A stretch of DNA of 64,000 nucleotides from Oasisia sp. SBJ-2009 (Eukaryota > Annelida > Polychaeta > Sabellida > Siboglinidae): NCBI GenBank assembly GCA_964017155.1, contig OZ024854.1, positions 55,433,941 through 55,497,940 of the forward strand, given 5' to 3'. The position numbers were made by a program, and so were the translations under genes. This document shows positions 11,181 to 21,935 of the stretch, piece after piece. Every line of letters starts with the position of its first letter. The stretch's first letter is position 1. The notes under the pieces are model-generated. The model was not told the DNA's origin. It ran no database searches and worked only from the letters and a program-made list of their open reading frames with translations.

Positions 11181-12037
11181 CCCGTGCGTGTGCGTGTGCG
11201 TGTGCGTGTGCGTGTGCGTGTGCGTGTGCGTGTGCGTGTGCGTGTGCGTGTGCGTGTGCGTGTGCGTGTGCGTGTGCGTGTGCGTGTGCGTGTGCGTGTG
11301 CGTGTGCGTGTGCGTGTGCGTGTGCGTGTGCGTGTGCGTGTGCGTGTGCGTGTGCGTGTGCGTGTGCGTGTGCGTGTGCGTGTGCGTGTGCGTGTGCGTG
11401 TGCGTGTGCGTGTGCGTGTGCGTGTGCGTGTGCGTGTGCGTGTGCGTGTGCGTGTGCGTGTGCGTGTGCGTGTGCGTGTGCGTGTGCGTGTGCGTGTGCG
11501 TGTGCGTGTGCGTGTGCGTGTGCGTGTGCGTGTGCGTGTGCGTGTGCGTGTGCGTGTGCGTGTGCGTGTGCGTGTGCGTGTGCGTGTGCGTGTGCGTGTG
11601 CGTGTGCGTGTGCGTGTGCGTGTGCGTGTGCGTGTGCGTGTGCGTGTGCGTGTGCGTGTGCGTGTGCGTGTGCGTGTGCGTGTGCGTGTGCGTGTGCGTG
11701 TGCGTGTGCGTGTGCGTGTGCGTGTGCGTGTGCGTGTGCGTGTGCGTGTGCGTGTGCGTGTGCGTGTGCGTGTGCGTGTGCGTGTGCGTGTGCGTGTGCG
11801 TGTGCGTGTGCGTGTGCGTGTGCGTGTGCGTGTGCGTGTGCGTGTGCGTGTGCGTGTGCGTGTGCGTGTGCGTGTGCGTGTGCGTGTGCGTGTGCGTGTG
11901 CGTGTGCGTGTGCGTGTGCGTGTGCGTGTGCGTGTGCGTGGGCGTGGGCGTGGGCGTGGGCGTGGGCGTGGGCGTGGGCGTGGGCGTGGGCGTGTACGTA
12001 TACGTATACGTATACGTATACGTATACGTATACGTAT

Positions 12038-12042
<5 letters not shown>
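11181..12042. repeat. GTGTGC hexamer array passing to GTGGGC and GTATAC
   Basis: About 126 near-perfect GTGTGC units (11181-11939) are followed by about nine GTGGGC units (11940-11993) and about eight TATACG units (to 12042). The large dipeptide ORFs on all frames are artefacts. Except for the GTGGGC block the tract is strictly alternating purine-pyrimidine. Confidence 0.95.

Positions 12043-12102
<60 letters not shown>
12043..12102. repeat. (TA)n microsatellite
   Basis: About 30 TA units directly following the GTATAC block, closing the compound array. Confidence 0.95.
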
Positions 12103-12105
<3 letters not shown>

Positions 12106-14020
12106 CGCATGTGAAGTATTATCCCGGTCAGACATAACAATGTAGTCTGAATTTGCTTCCAGATCATTTTTGTAACACAGTCAAATAGGTAGTTCTATAA
12201 ATACAAATTAGCTGTTTTATGGGTTATACTGTATTAAATAAGTATATTGGTCCAGTCGATCGATCCTGACTGCTGAGACTAGGCATATTACCAAATTATT
12301 TCACAACACCAAAATGCTGACTTAATGCAATACCAGCATGCCATGCGAGTGGCGAGACATACTGATGCGTTGAACTTGCATACCGAGGAAGTCAGATCAC
12401 AAAGAACTTCCAAGTTATCGAGAAATATCTGCTGGTAAGTAAACCATCCGTTTTACTAGGTTCACTATTTTGTTTACTCAGGTGCTTAGAACAGTCATAA
12501 TTGAAACACATTCTCTGTCATAATTGTATTTGGCGTACTTTAGACGGTTTTAAGCTGAACAGATATGTGTGTGGTGTGGTAAGCTTTGTTTGGTTCAGCC
12601 CTCGAAATCTTAAATTCTCAATCGTCGTATTATTCATACTTCATCCACATGTTCAGTTAAGTACGGCAGTTAGTGTCATGTTGGCAACTTACAAGCTTTT
12701 CTTTATGCAACAGTGCGAAAGAACACAATTTATAAAATAAATTGCAACACCGCATTGCAAAATATCGCAAGAGCACGTGGTTTGTGCATCGATCGAATCC
12801 GAAAAGACATCGGTTTTGTACGTAATAACTACATGCGTCGTCATAAAAGATGTGATACCTCATATAGTTAATTATACTGCTATCCTGATCAGCCGTATTT
12901 AAGTTACCAAATATTAGCGTAGTTTTGACGTAAATGTTACAAGTGTAATTCCACAGGCAAAACCTATGTACAAGTGACCTAGTTACAGACGTGGGCTAAG
13001 CACTGGTTCTGCGTGCAGTGCACACGGAGCGGTGTGCCAATGAGGTCAAGCTCCCTCTCATACAAAGGCTAGAAGTTAATTGCAGGCTTGTGCAAACAAA
13101 TCCGTTCCCCCGCTAACGCCAACAAGATATAAGGTCTGACTGGTCATGCTGGTATCCCGCTGGCCTGGCTTCGAATGTAGCCTCAGTTAGCAGACTATTC
13201 TCTCTGTTAGCCGAATCTGTTTGGAGCCTGCCTTATCTGACCTTTTGAAATATGCTTTTCTCAGCTAATAAATTGGTAAATTTGTAGTGTAGGATTTTTT
13301 TATAATACAGGTCACTAATGTTGTACATTTGTGTTTAATTTCATTCAGAACTATTTTCATAATTCATTTGTTTAAAGAGTAATCATTATATTTCAGATTC
13401 AGTCCCTTAAATCGGAACTACACGTTGTTTCTTTTTTTATTGTTTTACTTTGTACAAAAATGATAGTGTTTATTCTGCTGAAGGTGTGTCATTTGGGTGG
13501 TGCTGTCAAAGGTTTTGTCAATGAATTAATTTACTTGACTTCAATTTATTGACACTTGAAAAGAAAAATTGACTGAGTAGCAATATGATTAAAGATAAAT
13601 ATGATAGGAATTGCTAACATCTTCAATGCCGCAATAGTGGCCTGCCGTATTCACTTGTCACACACTCTACATATGCAAAGGGCCTGTAATTCTGAAATGG
13701 ATTAATTGGTTTTCCTGACGATACATATCAGTATTGATCATTACATTAAATGTTTCAGATTGTGAAACTATCAAAGATTGGTGGTATGAAGATCAGGGAA
13801 GCGGATGCCACGCGGAGAGTCATGCAAATGTATACATTAGTGAGCATAATTATATTAGTGAACCATATGTATGTGTTTCTTGATCTTTTTCTCATTGTAG
13901 CTCAGCACTCTGTAATAGCCACGTATGTACGTGGCTAGAGTATTGTCGAGCTTGGTCGGTTGCAAATAGTGGGTGGTGTTGCGCGGTGGGGGGAGGGCAT
14001 AATAAGACATAAATATGTAC
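12103..14020. other. Spacer inside the TIR element, no gene recognised
   Basis: A+T-rich with short ORFs only. A good donor-like CTG/GTAAGT at about 12431-12439 and an acceptor-like TTAAATGTTTCAG ending near 13758 are present, but the flanking frames do not join, so no exon is called. Confidence 0.4.
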
Positions 14021-14024
14021 TTAT

Positions 14025-14460
14025 GTAGGCATTGACTGCAAAAGCCTTCTAAATGAATTAAGTGATTGTTTGCTAACTAATTGTTGTGTGCATTTGTTCC
14101 ATGATTTGATGGTGCTCGGGAAGAAGGAGTGTTTGTAGGCTTCGATGCGGGTGAATGGTTTAAAGTAGCGGTGTGTGTTGCGTGTAGGGGCGGCTGTGAG
14201 TGCGGATGTTGTTACGTCCACTAAGTTGTTTGTAATGCGATACAACATTACAAGCTTGGCTTCCGCCCGCCTGCTCGCAAGAGACACCCAGTTCAAGGTT
14301 TCGAGCATGGCGGTCACACTGCTGCGTCAACGGTAGTCGCTCTTCGGGAAGCGTGCAGCCTGTCGCTGCACGTTCTCCATCGATTTGATATTTTCTCTGT
14401 GGACGGGACCCATACCGTCGATGCATACTCCACGATTGGCTTGACAAACGTTTGATAGCA
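14025..14460 (-). pseudogene. LINE RT C-terminal fragment, frameshifted
   Basis: The minus strand encodes the tail of a jockey/CR1-like RT. In order it has FVKPIVEYASTVWVP, then after a 1-base shift ENIKSMENVQRQAARF, a TGA stop, then SSVTAMLETLNW, LVMLYRITNNLVD, and HSFFPSTIKSWNK. These are the usual blocks of the region downstream of the thumb. One frameshift near 14390 and one in-frame stop near 14330 show it is dead. It ends at the normal C terminus near 14025. Confidence 0.85.
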
Positions 14461-15740
14461 TTGCATTGCTGTCTTTAAAATGTATCATTTAATATTATAC
14501 AGTTGTACTAGTTACATGATTATTTTGCTGATAGCTACGTTAACACAGCAATGTTGGTGCCAGACTTGAGATGTTATACTGATAGTTGTTACTGTAATAT
14601 AATTTAATAAATTGTTTCTTTTGAATCGATAACATTTCTTTTTACAAATAATATTAATAGATCATTGATTAGTAGACAACATTCAATATTCAAGCACCAG
14701 GGAAATATCAGTGGACATATAAGTTGTAACTGTTCAATAAAACAATGTTAGCTAAGTCAAATACTAATTGTTGAAATGAGATACGTCTACCATTGTTGAA
14801 ACCTAAATGACTATTTGTTTCTTTTCATGATCTGGCAGACTTCTCACGAATGACGCTATGTCATTGATGAACATGAATGATCATCATGGCAAAACTCCAT
14901 TCGCGGGTACAGAGATGCCGAAACTAGTAAAAGATAATTTCATTTTTCCTTGCTAATGAAAGTATTATTTTTCACTCCACTGAACGAAAATGTGTGGAAC
15001 ATTACAATTGCGTCTTAAGAAGAAAGTCAAAGCAATTAAAGCAAGAATATGTCCATGTTATGGGTCCAATAAACGTGATTTAAGGAAAACGTGGAATGAG
15101 GAGTAGAGATAATTTGCCTGAATTAATGGAACATGCAGAATGGTGAATCAAAGCATAATTTATTAATTTCTAGTCTATCCAAATTACGTTTTCCCCAAAA
15201 ACCACATTGTTTCATTATAACTGGATATAGTATAATCTGCCTATATTTAAAGGGTGCTATTTTCAAATGTACGGTGTTTCAGTCATGTGATGAATATCAT
15301 GTTTCAGCGAGTGTCCTGAAAAAGTCATGGCGGAACGGAGACGGAGATCACCGTAGCTGTCTCTGGATGCCTGAAGTACGCTGCAGACCGAACTGGAGGA
15401 AGTGGCCGAAAGGCACGAAATTTGAGAGAACGCAGTCTTGTAGTGGCGTTAGTAGTGTATATAAGTGAAATAAAACGATGTGAGTTGTACCATGATATAA
15501 TGCATATCTGTTTTAATTATATAGATATACTGACAATATTAAGAGGAGACACCACTTGATAAGTTTAATTTATTTTTATAGTACAATGTTACCACCTATA
15601 TTTTTTCACGAAATAACAGTAATAAATATTAACACTTGTCTTTAGACTTCATAAGTGTACGTTTTATTCCTCAAGCAGTATATTGTCAACATTTGGGAGT
15701 GGTGTCTCCGGGGGCCCCTTCAGTTCATTGCAATCCCCAA
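14461..15740. other. Spacer inside the TIR element, no gene recognised
   Basis: A+T-rich. A 111-codon ORF at 15133-15468 has no motif I recognise. A TGA followed at once by AATAAA occurs near 15467, preceded by an acceptor-like CATGTTTCAG at about 15297-15306; this is too little to call an exon. Confidence 0.4.
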
Positions 15741-15744
15741 AATC

Positions 15745-16498
15745 GGTATATGACATCGAAACAACGTCGACACCCGACTTCGAAACAACGTCGTTACCCG
15801 ACGTCCATACAATCTTCATATACAACGTGTTTCCAACGTTGTTTCGACGTCGATATGTGGCGAAAAAACAACGTCGTTACTCGACGTCGGCAAACCGTTG
15901 ACAACCGCAACGTGTCTTCGGCGTTGTTTCGACGTCGATATATGACGCCGAAACAACGTCGTTACTCGACGTTGATAAATGACGTCGATACAACTTTCAT
16001 AGACACCGTGTTTTCGACGTTGTTTCGACGTCGATATATGACGCCGAAACAACGTCGTTACTCGACGTTGAAAAAACGTTGACAAATGATGTCGACACAA
16101 CTTTCATAGTCACCGTGTTTTCGACGTTGTTTCGACGTCGAAATATGACGCCGAAACAACGTCGTTACTCGACGTTGAAAAAACGTTGACAAATGACGTC
16201 GATACAACTTTCATAGTCACCGTGTTTTCGACGTTGTTTCGACGTCGATATATGACGCCGAAACAACGTCGTTACTCGACGTTGAAAAAACGTTGACAAA
16301 TGACGTCGATACAACTTTCATAATCACCGTGTTTTCGACGTTGTTTCAACGTCGAAATATGACATCTAAACAACGTCGTTACTCGACGTCGAAAAAACGT
16401 TGACAAAAGACGTCGATACAACTTTCATAGTAACCATGATTTCGACGTTGGATCGACGTCGGCACCGACGTCGAAACAACGTCGCTACAACGTCATTT
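15745..16498. repeat. GACGTC-rich tandem array, 107-bp period
   Basis: Phasing on the (G/A)ACGTCGAtATATGAC word gives 15931, 16027, 16134, 16241 and 16348 (spacings 96, 107, 107, 107) and a diverged copy near 16454. Each unit holds GTTGTTTCGACGTCG, ACAACGTCGTTACTCGACG and ACAACTTTCATAGTCACC. It is related in word content to the left array, but its monomer is different in sequence and length. Confidence 0.9.
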
Positions 16499-16505
16499 TG
16501 CCCGC
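16480..16505 (-). repeat. Right terminal inverted repeat
   Basis: Read on the minus strand it begins GCGGGCAAAAT and continues GACGTTGTAGCGACGT, matching the left end of the element. It may extend two more bases as CAGCGGGCA. Confidence 0.55.
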
Positions 16506-16530
16506 TGGGTGCGTGATTGTGTGTGTGTGT

Positions 16531-16597
<67 letters not shown>

Positions 16598-17139
16598 CTT
16601 GAATGTGCTTGTGTGTATGTGTGCGTTTATGTGAACATGTATGTGTGTGTGCTTTATGTGAGCCTGCATGTGGATGTGTATGTGCGTGTACGTCTGAGTG
16701 TGTGTATATGTATATGCGTGTGTATGTGTGTGCGTGTGTGTATGTGTGTATATGTGTATATGTGTTTGTGTTAGCGTGTTCGTGTGTATATGTATGTGCC
16801 TGTGTGTATGTGTGTATGTGTGTATGTGTGTATGTGTGTGCGTGTGTGTATGTTTGTGCGTGTGTATATGTGTGTGAGAGCGTGTGTGTGCATGTGTACG
16901 TGTATGTGCGTATGTGTGTACGTGTGTGTGTCTGCGTGTGTATGTGTGTGTTTGTGTGCGTTTGTATGTGTGTATGTGTGTGTGTTTTGTGTGTATGTTT
17001 GTGTGTGTGTTTGTATGTGTGTGTTTATGTATGTGTGTGTGTATTTGTGAGTATGTGTCTGTCCATGTGTATGTGTGTATGTGTGTGTGTATGTGTGTGC
17101 ATGTGTGTGTGCGTGTGTGTATGTACGAATTTGTGTGTA

Positions 17140-17194
<55 letters not shown>

Positions 17195-17319
17195 ATGTAA
17201 GTGTGTATGTATGTGTGTGTTTGTGTGTGTGTATGTTTGTGCGTATGTGTGTGCATGTGTGTGCATGTGTGTATATGTGTGTGTGTGCATGTGAGTGTGT
17301 ATGTATTTATGTGTGTGTG

Positions 17320-17350
<31 letters not shown>
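16506..17350. repeat. GT-rich array, right flank of the TIR element
   Basis: The same composition and strand as 7985-10170. The block TTCTTGAATGTG...AGCCTGCATGTGGATG at 16593-16715 is nearly identical to 8305-8430, so both sides descend from one long-period GT-rich repeat. (GT)n cores lie at about 16531-16597, 17143-17192 and 17325-17350. Confidence 0.85.
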
Positions 17351-17352
<2 letters not shown>

Positions 17353-18330
17353 TATTTGCGTTTAAATACACACTCATACACACATTATATTTATTCGTTA
17401 TCATATAAATGTCAATAATTATTGTCTTACACGTACTCACCGCTGATGAGCTGACCGTATATGTAAGGGTTCTTCTTTCCTTTTCTTCTTTTTTGAAATC
17501 TATCATAAAACCTGTACTCTCCTGCGTCATCCCATGCCAACCTGTTGTAAAACGCAGACAGAATGATACAGTATACATGGGGAATGATATCATCAAATAA
17601 CCTGTCGATATTTTCAGGGGTTTTCCATTAAACAAAAAAATCAAAAGAACACCACCCCCTAATGTAATGTATGCCGTTACTCGTGTGCCTTAAACAGTGA
17701 AATTGGTTCTGTTTATAATGCAATCAGATACCTTATTATACGAATATTAGGGGAGACCGGGGCTATATTCAGTCGGTAAATGCCATCAAATTGAATCTTG
17801 TTATATTGTTGGGTATAATCTTGGCAAATGCTTTTAGATTCATATATATATATATATATATATAATAGTTAGAACATGAAATATCTTGTTGCCATTTTAT
17901 TATTTCTGGTCCGAAAGTGATTTTTGAACAAAAGTGTGAAACAAATATTATAACATTTAATTTATTTTGGGGTTGTCAGATGTTTGGCATATGCATTACA
18001 ATTCAACTATATTATTTTGTAATGTATAAAAAAACAAATATTGTAGATTTTTATATAGGTAGTTTGTGCCATTACAGTCAAGATATTGTTTATTCTTGTT
18101 TTTTAACATGCAATACAGTAATTGATACACCCACTTAGAAAACAATGTTTTATATATACTTTATGTATCATATATTAGATGGCAGCACTCCCAAAATGCA
18201 AACTCTGCCGTTGACGGTCCCAAGCCCGGCTGGGAAATGAACGCTTTCCCGTAAAAACACATTCTGTTACGAAAACATCGACCAAAAGACACTCTACTGA
18301 ACTTGAGAGAGGGAGGGCCTCCTGGGGAGA
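17351..18330. other. No gene recognised
   Basis: A+T-rich spacer with a short (TA)n at 17839-17866. The ORFs at 17409-17600 and 17917-18138 show no family signature. Confidence 0.4.
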
Positions 18331-20556
18331 GTATGACGCCATGCAGTGAAAGCCATAAGGAAGCTACATCGCTGATACCCATCTTATCTTCCAAGAAAAT
18401 ATATTTAAAAAATCGGAACATGGAACGTAAGAACCATGTTCAAAGCAAACAAAGCAGCCGAAATAGCAAGAGAACGACGGGCCTACAACATCACAGTACT
18501 AGGGCTATGTGAAACGATGCAGCCTCATACCACCATCTAGTGCTGGCCAGAATGAAGATGAAGCGAAAGAAGAGAGAAGTCAAGAGGAGCACCATAACGC
18601 AGTATAATGTGAACTTCCTAAAGGACAGGGTGACAACAGAGACCTTCAGACTTACAGTCAGAAACAAATACGAAACCCTACAAGATGTTCTTGACGACGG
18701 AAACATGGACATAGACACACAATGGCAACAGATCAAGGAGATGTGGAACAGCACATGCAGCGAACTTCTGGGAAAGAAGAAATACCAACAAAAAGACTGG
18801 ATTTCTACAGACACTGTCAACAAAGTGCAAATGAGAAAGGAAAAGAAAGGTGCAGTTAACAAAAGCCGAACGAGAGCAGCAAAAGCAGCAGCACAGGAAG
18901 AGTATACAGAGGCAAACAGAGCAGTCAAGAACTGCGTAAAAACAGACAAGGCAAACTTCACTGAATACCTAGCCATAGAATCAGAGGATGCATCAGCCTA
19001 TGGAAACATGAAACAACTGTATGATATAACAACAACATTAGCAGGAAAGTACAAGCACACAGACAGCTCCATCAAAGATACGAATGGCAATGTACTTTCC
19101 AGTGATGAACACCAGCTGAAGAGATGGGGGGATCATTTTGAAGAACTGCTAAACCGGCCACCATCTCAGAACCCTCCAGACATCGCATCAGCTGAAGAAG
19201 TACTACAGATAAACTGCGAAAGCCCCAGTAAGGCAGAGATTGAGAGAGTCATCCATCACATGAAGAGAGGGAAAGCCTCCGGCCCAGACAAAATTCCTGC
19301 AGAGGCAATCAAGGCTGACATAGAGACCTCCACAGAGATACTGCATGATCTATTCGGGAAGATATGGGAACAAGAAGAAATACCAACTGAATGGAAAGAA
19401 GGATACCTCGTGAAGCTCCCAAAGAAAGGAGATATGCAAGAAAGTAATATCTACAGAGGGACAATGGTCCTATTAGTACCCGGAAAGGTCCTCAACAGAG
19501 TAATCTTAGACAGACTGAAGACAGGAGTAGATGCCAAGCTCAGAGACCACCATGCTTGCTCCGTAAAGACAGATCATGCACCGACCAAATAGCAACACTG
19601 CAAATCATTGTTGAACAATCCATAGAATAGGACTCATCCCTGTACACAAACTTTGTAGACTGCGAGAAGGCATTTGATAGCCTCGACATAGATACGCTGG
19701 GGAAGCTTCTACAGCACTACGGGATACCGGAGAAATTTATATCTCTGATAAGAAATAGTTACGAAGATATGGCATGCCGGGTCGTTCACGCAGGACAACT
19801 TACAGACTCCTTCATGGTGAAGACAGGAGTGCGGCAAGGATGTCGTCTGTCATCGTTCCTGTTCCTGCTCGCCATAGACTGGATCATGAGGCTAACAAAT
19901 ATAGAAGAAATGGGGTGCAGTGGACACCATGGTGCCAGTTGGAGGACCTGGACTTTGCGGATGACATCGCTCTCCTCTCACACAGCCATCAACAGATGCA
20001 GGAAAAATAGAGCTGCTCAACACAGTTTTAACACAGCTAGGACTCAACGTCAACAGAAGCAAAGCAAAGATTATGAAAGCCAACACAAAGAACAACAGGG
20101 CAGTACAATCAACAACAATGAAATCACAGAAGAAGAGGTCAAATCAAGGATACAGAAAGCAAGAGTGGCATTCGTCATGTTGAGAAAAATCAGGAGAGCA
20201 AAACAAATCTAAATTAAAACCAAACTGAGAATATTAATTTCAAATGTCAAGGCTGTTTTACTCTATGGACCGGAGACATGGCGAAATACACAGAAGACAC
20301 TAAAGAGAATACAGACCTTCGTCAACAAATGTCTGCGCAGAATATTATACCTGAAGTGGACAGACAAGGTACCCAACACTACACTCTGGAAAATGACCAA
20401 GCAACTACCCATAGAAAATGAAATAAAAAAGAGAAAATGGAGGTGGGATACACCAGGAGAGAAATGGAGAATATTGCCACTGACAGGAAACGGTGGCGTT
20501 CCTTAGTCGATGGCCTATGCTCCCAGCGAGCGAAAAGGCATAAGTAAGTAAGTAAC
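18330..20556 (+). pseudogene. Decayed LINE (RTE-like EN-RT) with TAAG tail
   Basis: The endonuclease start is seen at about 18411 (IGTWNVRTMF) and stops after VLGLCET. Most of the endonuclease domain is then missing and the frame resumes at HHLVLARMK (18528). The linker and first RT blocks run open to 19592 (KRGKASGPDKIPAEAIK, PGKVLNRVILDR). After that come a frameshift near 19560, a TAG near 19629, FVDCEKAFDSLD at about 19650, TGVRQGCRLSSFLFLLAIDWIM, another shift near 19890, and the catalytic LDFADDIALLSHS at about 19945. The C-terminal part (LLYGPETWRNTQK and beyond) is in several frames. It ends with GGCCTATGCTC...TAAGTAAGTAAGTAA, a short-unit tail as known in RTE-type LINEs. The clade is my inference. 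Confidence 0.8.
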
Positions 20557-20994
20557 TCCCAATTAGTTGTTACTGCCATCTAGAGGATTGCTATTGTATT
20601 AGGGATTTCATACTGCCCTAAACCTTCAGTTGTAATGTGACACCTTTCGCCAAAATGTTCAAATAAATACAAGCTGTATGCATTATATAAATTAATTGTT
20701 AAATGTATTTAATCATAAATATAACAGTAATATAATAACAAATAATGAAAGTCAATAATAATGACACAACGGTAATAAATATTCCATAAAATCATCAGCA
20801 TTTGTATATTTTGTGGTACAATTTATTTTGAACGACTTATGATAAATACATTATATGCATGCAGTAAACCTGAATAAACATTTATTTTATTATTTTTAGT
20901 CAGTTGAATGCATCCCAGCTATGACTTCATTGTTGTTGCAAGTCAAGCCAAGCATCTGCCACTTTCGCACAAAACAAGAAAACAATGGCCACCT
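20557..20994. other. No gene recognised
   Basis: A+T-rich spacer between the LINE tail and the copy C relic. It may include the 5' part of that relic, but no terminal repeat is evident. Confidence 0.4.
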
Positions 20995-21935
20995 CTGCCG
21001 CATTTGAAGAACCGTCTAAAAAGAAACAATCAATTATTGACTTCAACCTCTGCCTTAAATACCAATCCAATGAAAACAGTGGGTGAACCTTAGAACAAAA
21101 AAGAGGGAGCTGGAATCGCTGACGTTTCCCAAGCCTGAAACCTATCAGAAATTCCTTGACTACGTAAATAAAATATCTATATTTTGGAATCCTGACTTCA
21201 TTGATTTTCGTAAACGGCTGAATGATTTGTCAGCAGAAGACTTGCAAGAAAAACATGCAGTATGGCGTAGGTCGTGCTATAGGCAGTTAATTCACAAAGG
21301 TCACGGAGAGAGATACTAAACTCGGGATGATAAAGCATTGTCTGCGAAAAATTCAAGTGTTTTGAAAACAGAAAAAGGTCGACCTATAAGTACTTCCACT
21401 ACGCATGATGGCAGTGAATGTGCTGACTCGATATAAAATATCATTTACACGATCTCAAGTCAGTCCGTTCAACCGAGAACAATGGTTCTACTGTCAGGAT
21501 ATCAAACCCGACAAGAAACATGCCAGGTCAGGGCACTAATCCGGCAGTGATCATGGGCACCGGGGAGCGCCGTCACAGAGTCATGCTGAGACCAATATAT
21601 GACCAACTCGCAAAGAAAAAGAGATCCTTAGCAGCATTCCTTGCATCAAACTCCAATGTATTTGTCGCACAGGCAGCTGGTCTTGGAGAAGGGGTAGAAC
21701 CGTTTGCTGAAGTGATCGAAGGTTGTGAAGAATTCCTGTGCGCACTGGCATGTCCAAGACGACACCACGTCACCCAGGCAAATGACCTCAGGTGGCACTG
21801 AACCCTGATCAAGGAGTGGACAAACTCCCACCTACCCATGGTGCCTGGTTGCAACACATACGAAGAGCATATGAATAGGCGAATATGTGATTACAGGATA
21901 CACACCCCTCTGGAGCTTGGATGGCAGCGGCAAGT
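20995..21935 (+). pseudogene. Relic of the uncharacterised nuclease-like transposon protein (copy C), internally deleted
   Basis: The N-terminal part starts at ATG 20995 with a K-rich lead, FNLCLKYQ and a GEPL segment. A +1 shift near 21085 leads to PETYQKFLDYVNK, a DLSAEDLQEKHAVWRRSCYRQL block and a TAA at 21317. These N-terminal motifs (a Cys block, then a long helix ending in W/H-x-x-SCY/R) match the style of copy A (LCYLC...YHKSCRSS). From about 21580 to 21930 the sequence resembles the C-terminal part after the nuclease region (VIEGCEEFLCALACP, ANDLRW, then a T-x-E-E-H block). The roughly 1,000 residues between are missing, so it is an internal-deletion relic. Assignment of the 3' part is weaker than that of the 5' part. 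Confidence 0.5.

Larger units (their letters stand above)
10171..16505. mobile_element. Putative non-autonomous DNA element with short TIRs and subterminal GACGTC arrays
   Basis: The ends form an imperfect inverted repeat. The left end is GCGGGCA then GACGTCGTATCGACGT; the right end, read on the minus strand, is GCGGGCA then GACGTTGTAGCGACGT. These match over 7 bases and then 14 of 16. Both ends run straight into arrays of GACGTC/AACGTCG-rich monomers, and both outer flanks are GT-rich, as if the element had landed in the GT array. The interior holds a hexamer array, 3.6 kb of spacer and one LINE fragment, with no recognisable transposase. No clear target-site duplication is visible in the GT flanks. 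The superfamily is unknown to me. Confidence 0.55.

Noticed and set aside
11000..12170. ORFs of 290-400 codons of Arg-Val, Cys-Ala, Cys-Val or His-Thr dipeptides
   Set aside because: Artefacts of the GTGTGC array; every frame on both strands is open.
12300..15470. Splice-like signals inside the TIR element (donor near 12434, acceptors near 13758, 14837 and 15306) hinting at a multi-exon transposase
   Set aside because: The open frames next to these sites do not join in phase without stop codons, and no motif is recognisable in the pieces.
18175..20580. TAGATGGCAG at 18175 and its inverse at about 20570, as TIRs around the LINE
   Set aside because: Only ten bases match, the flanks differ, and LINEs do not carry TIRs; most likely chance.
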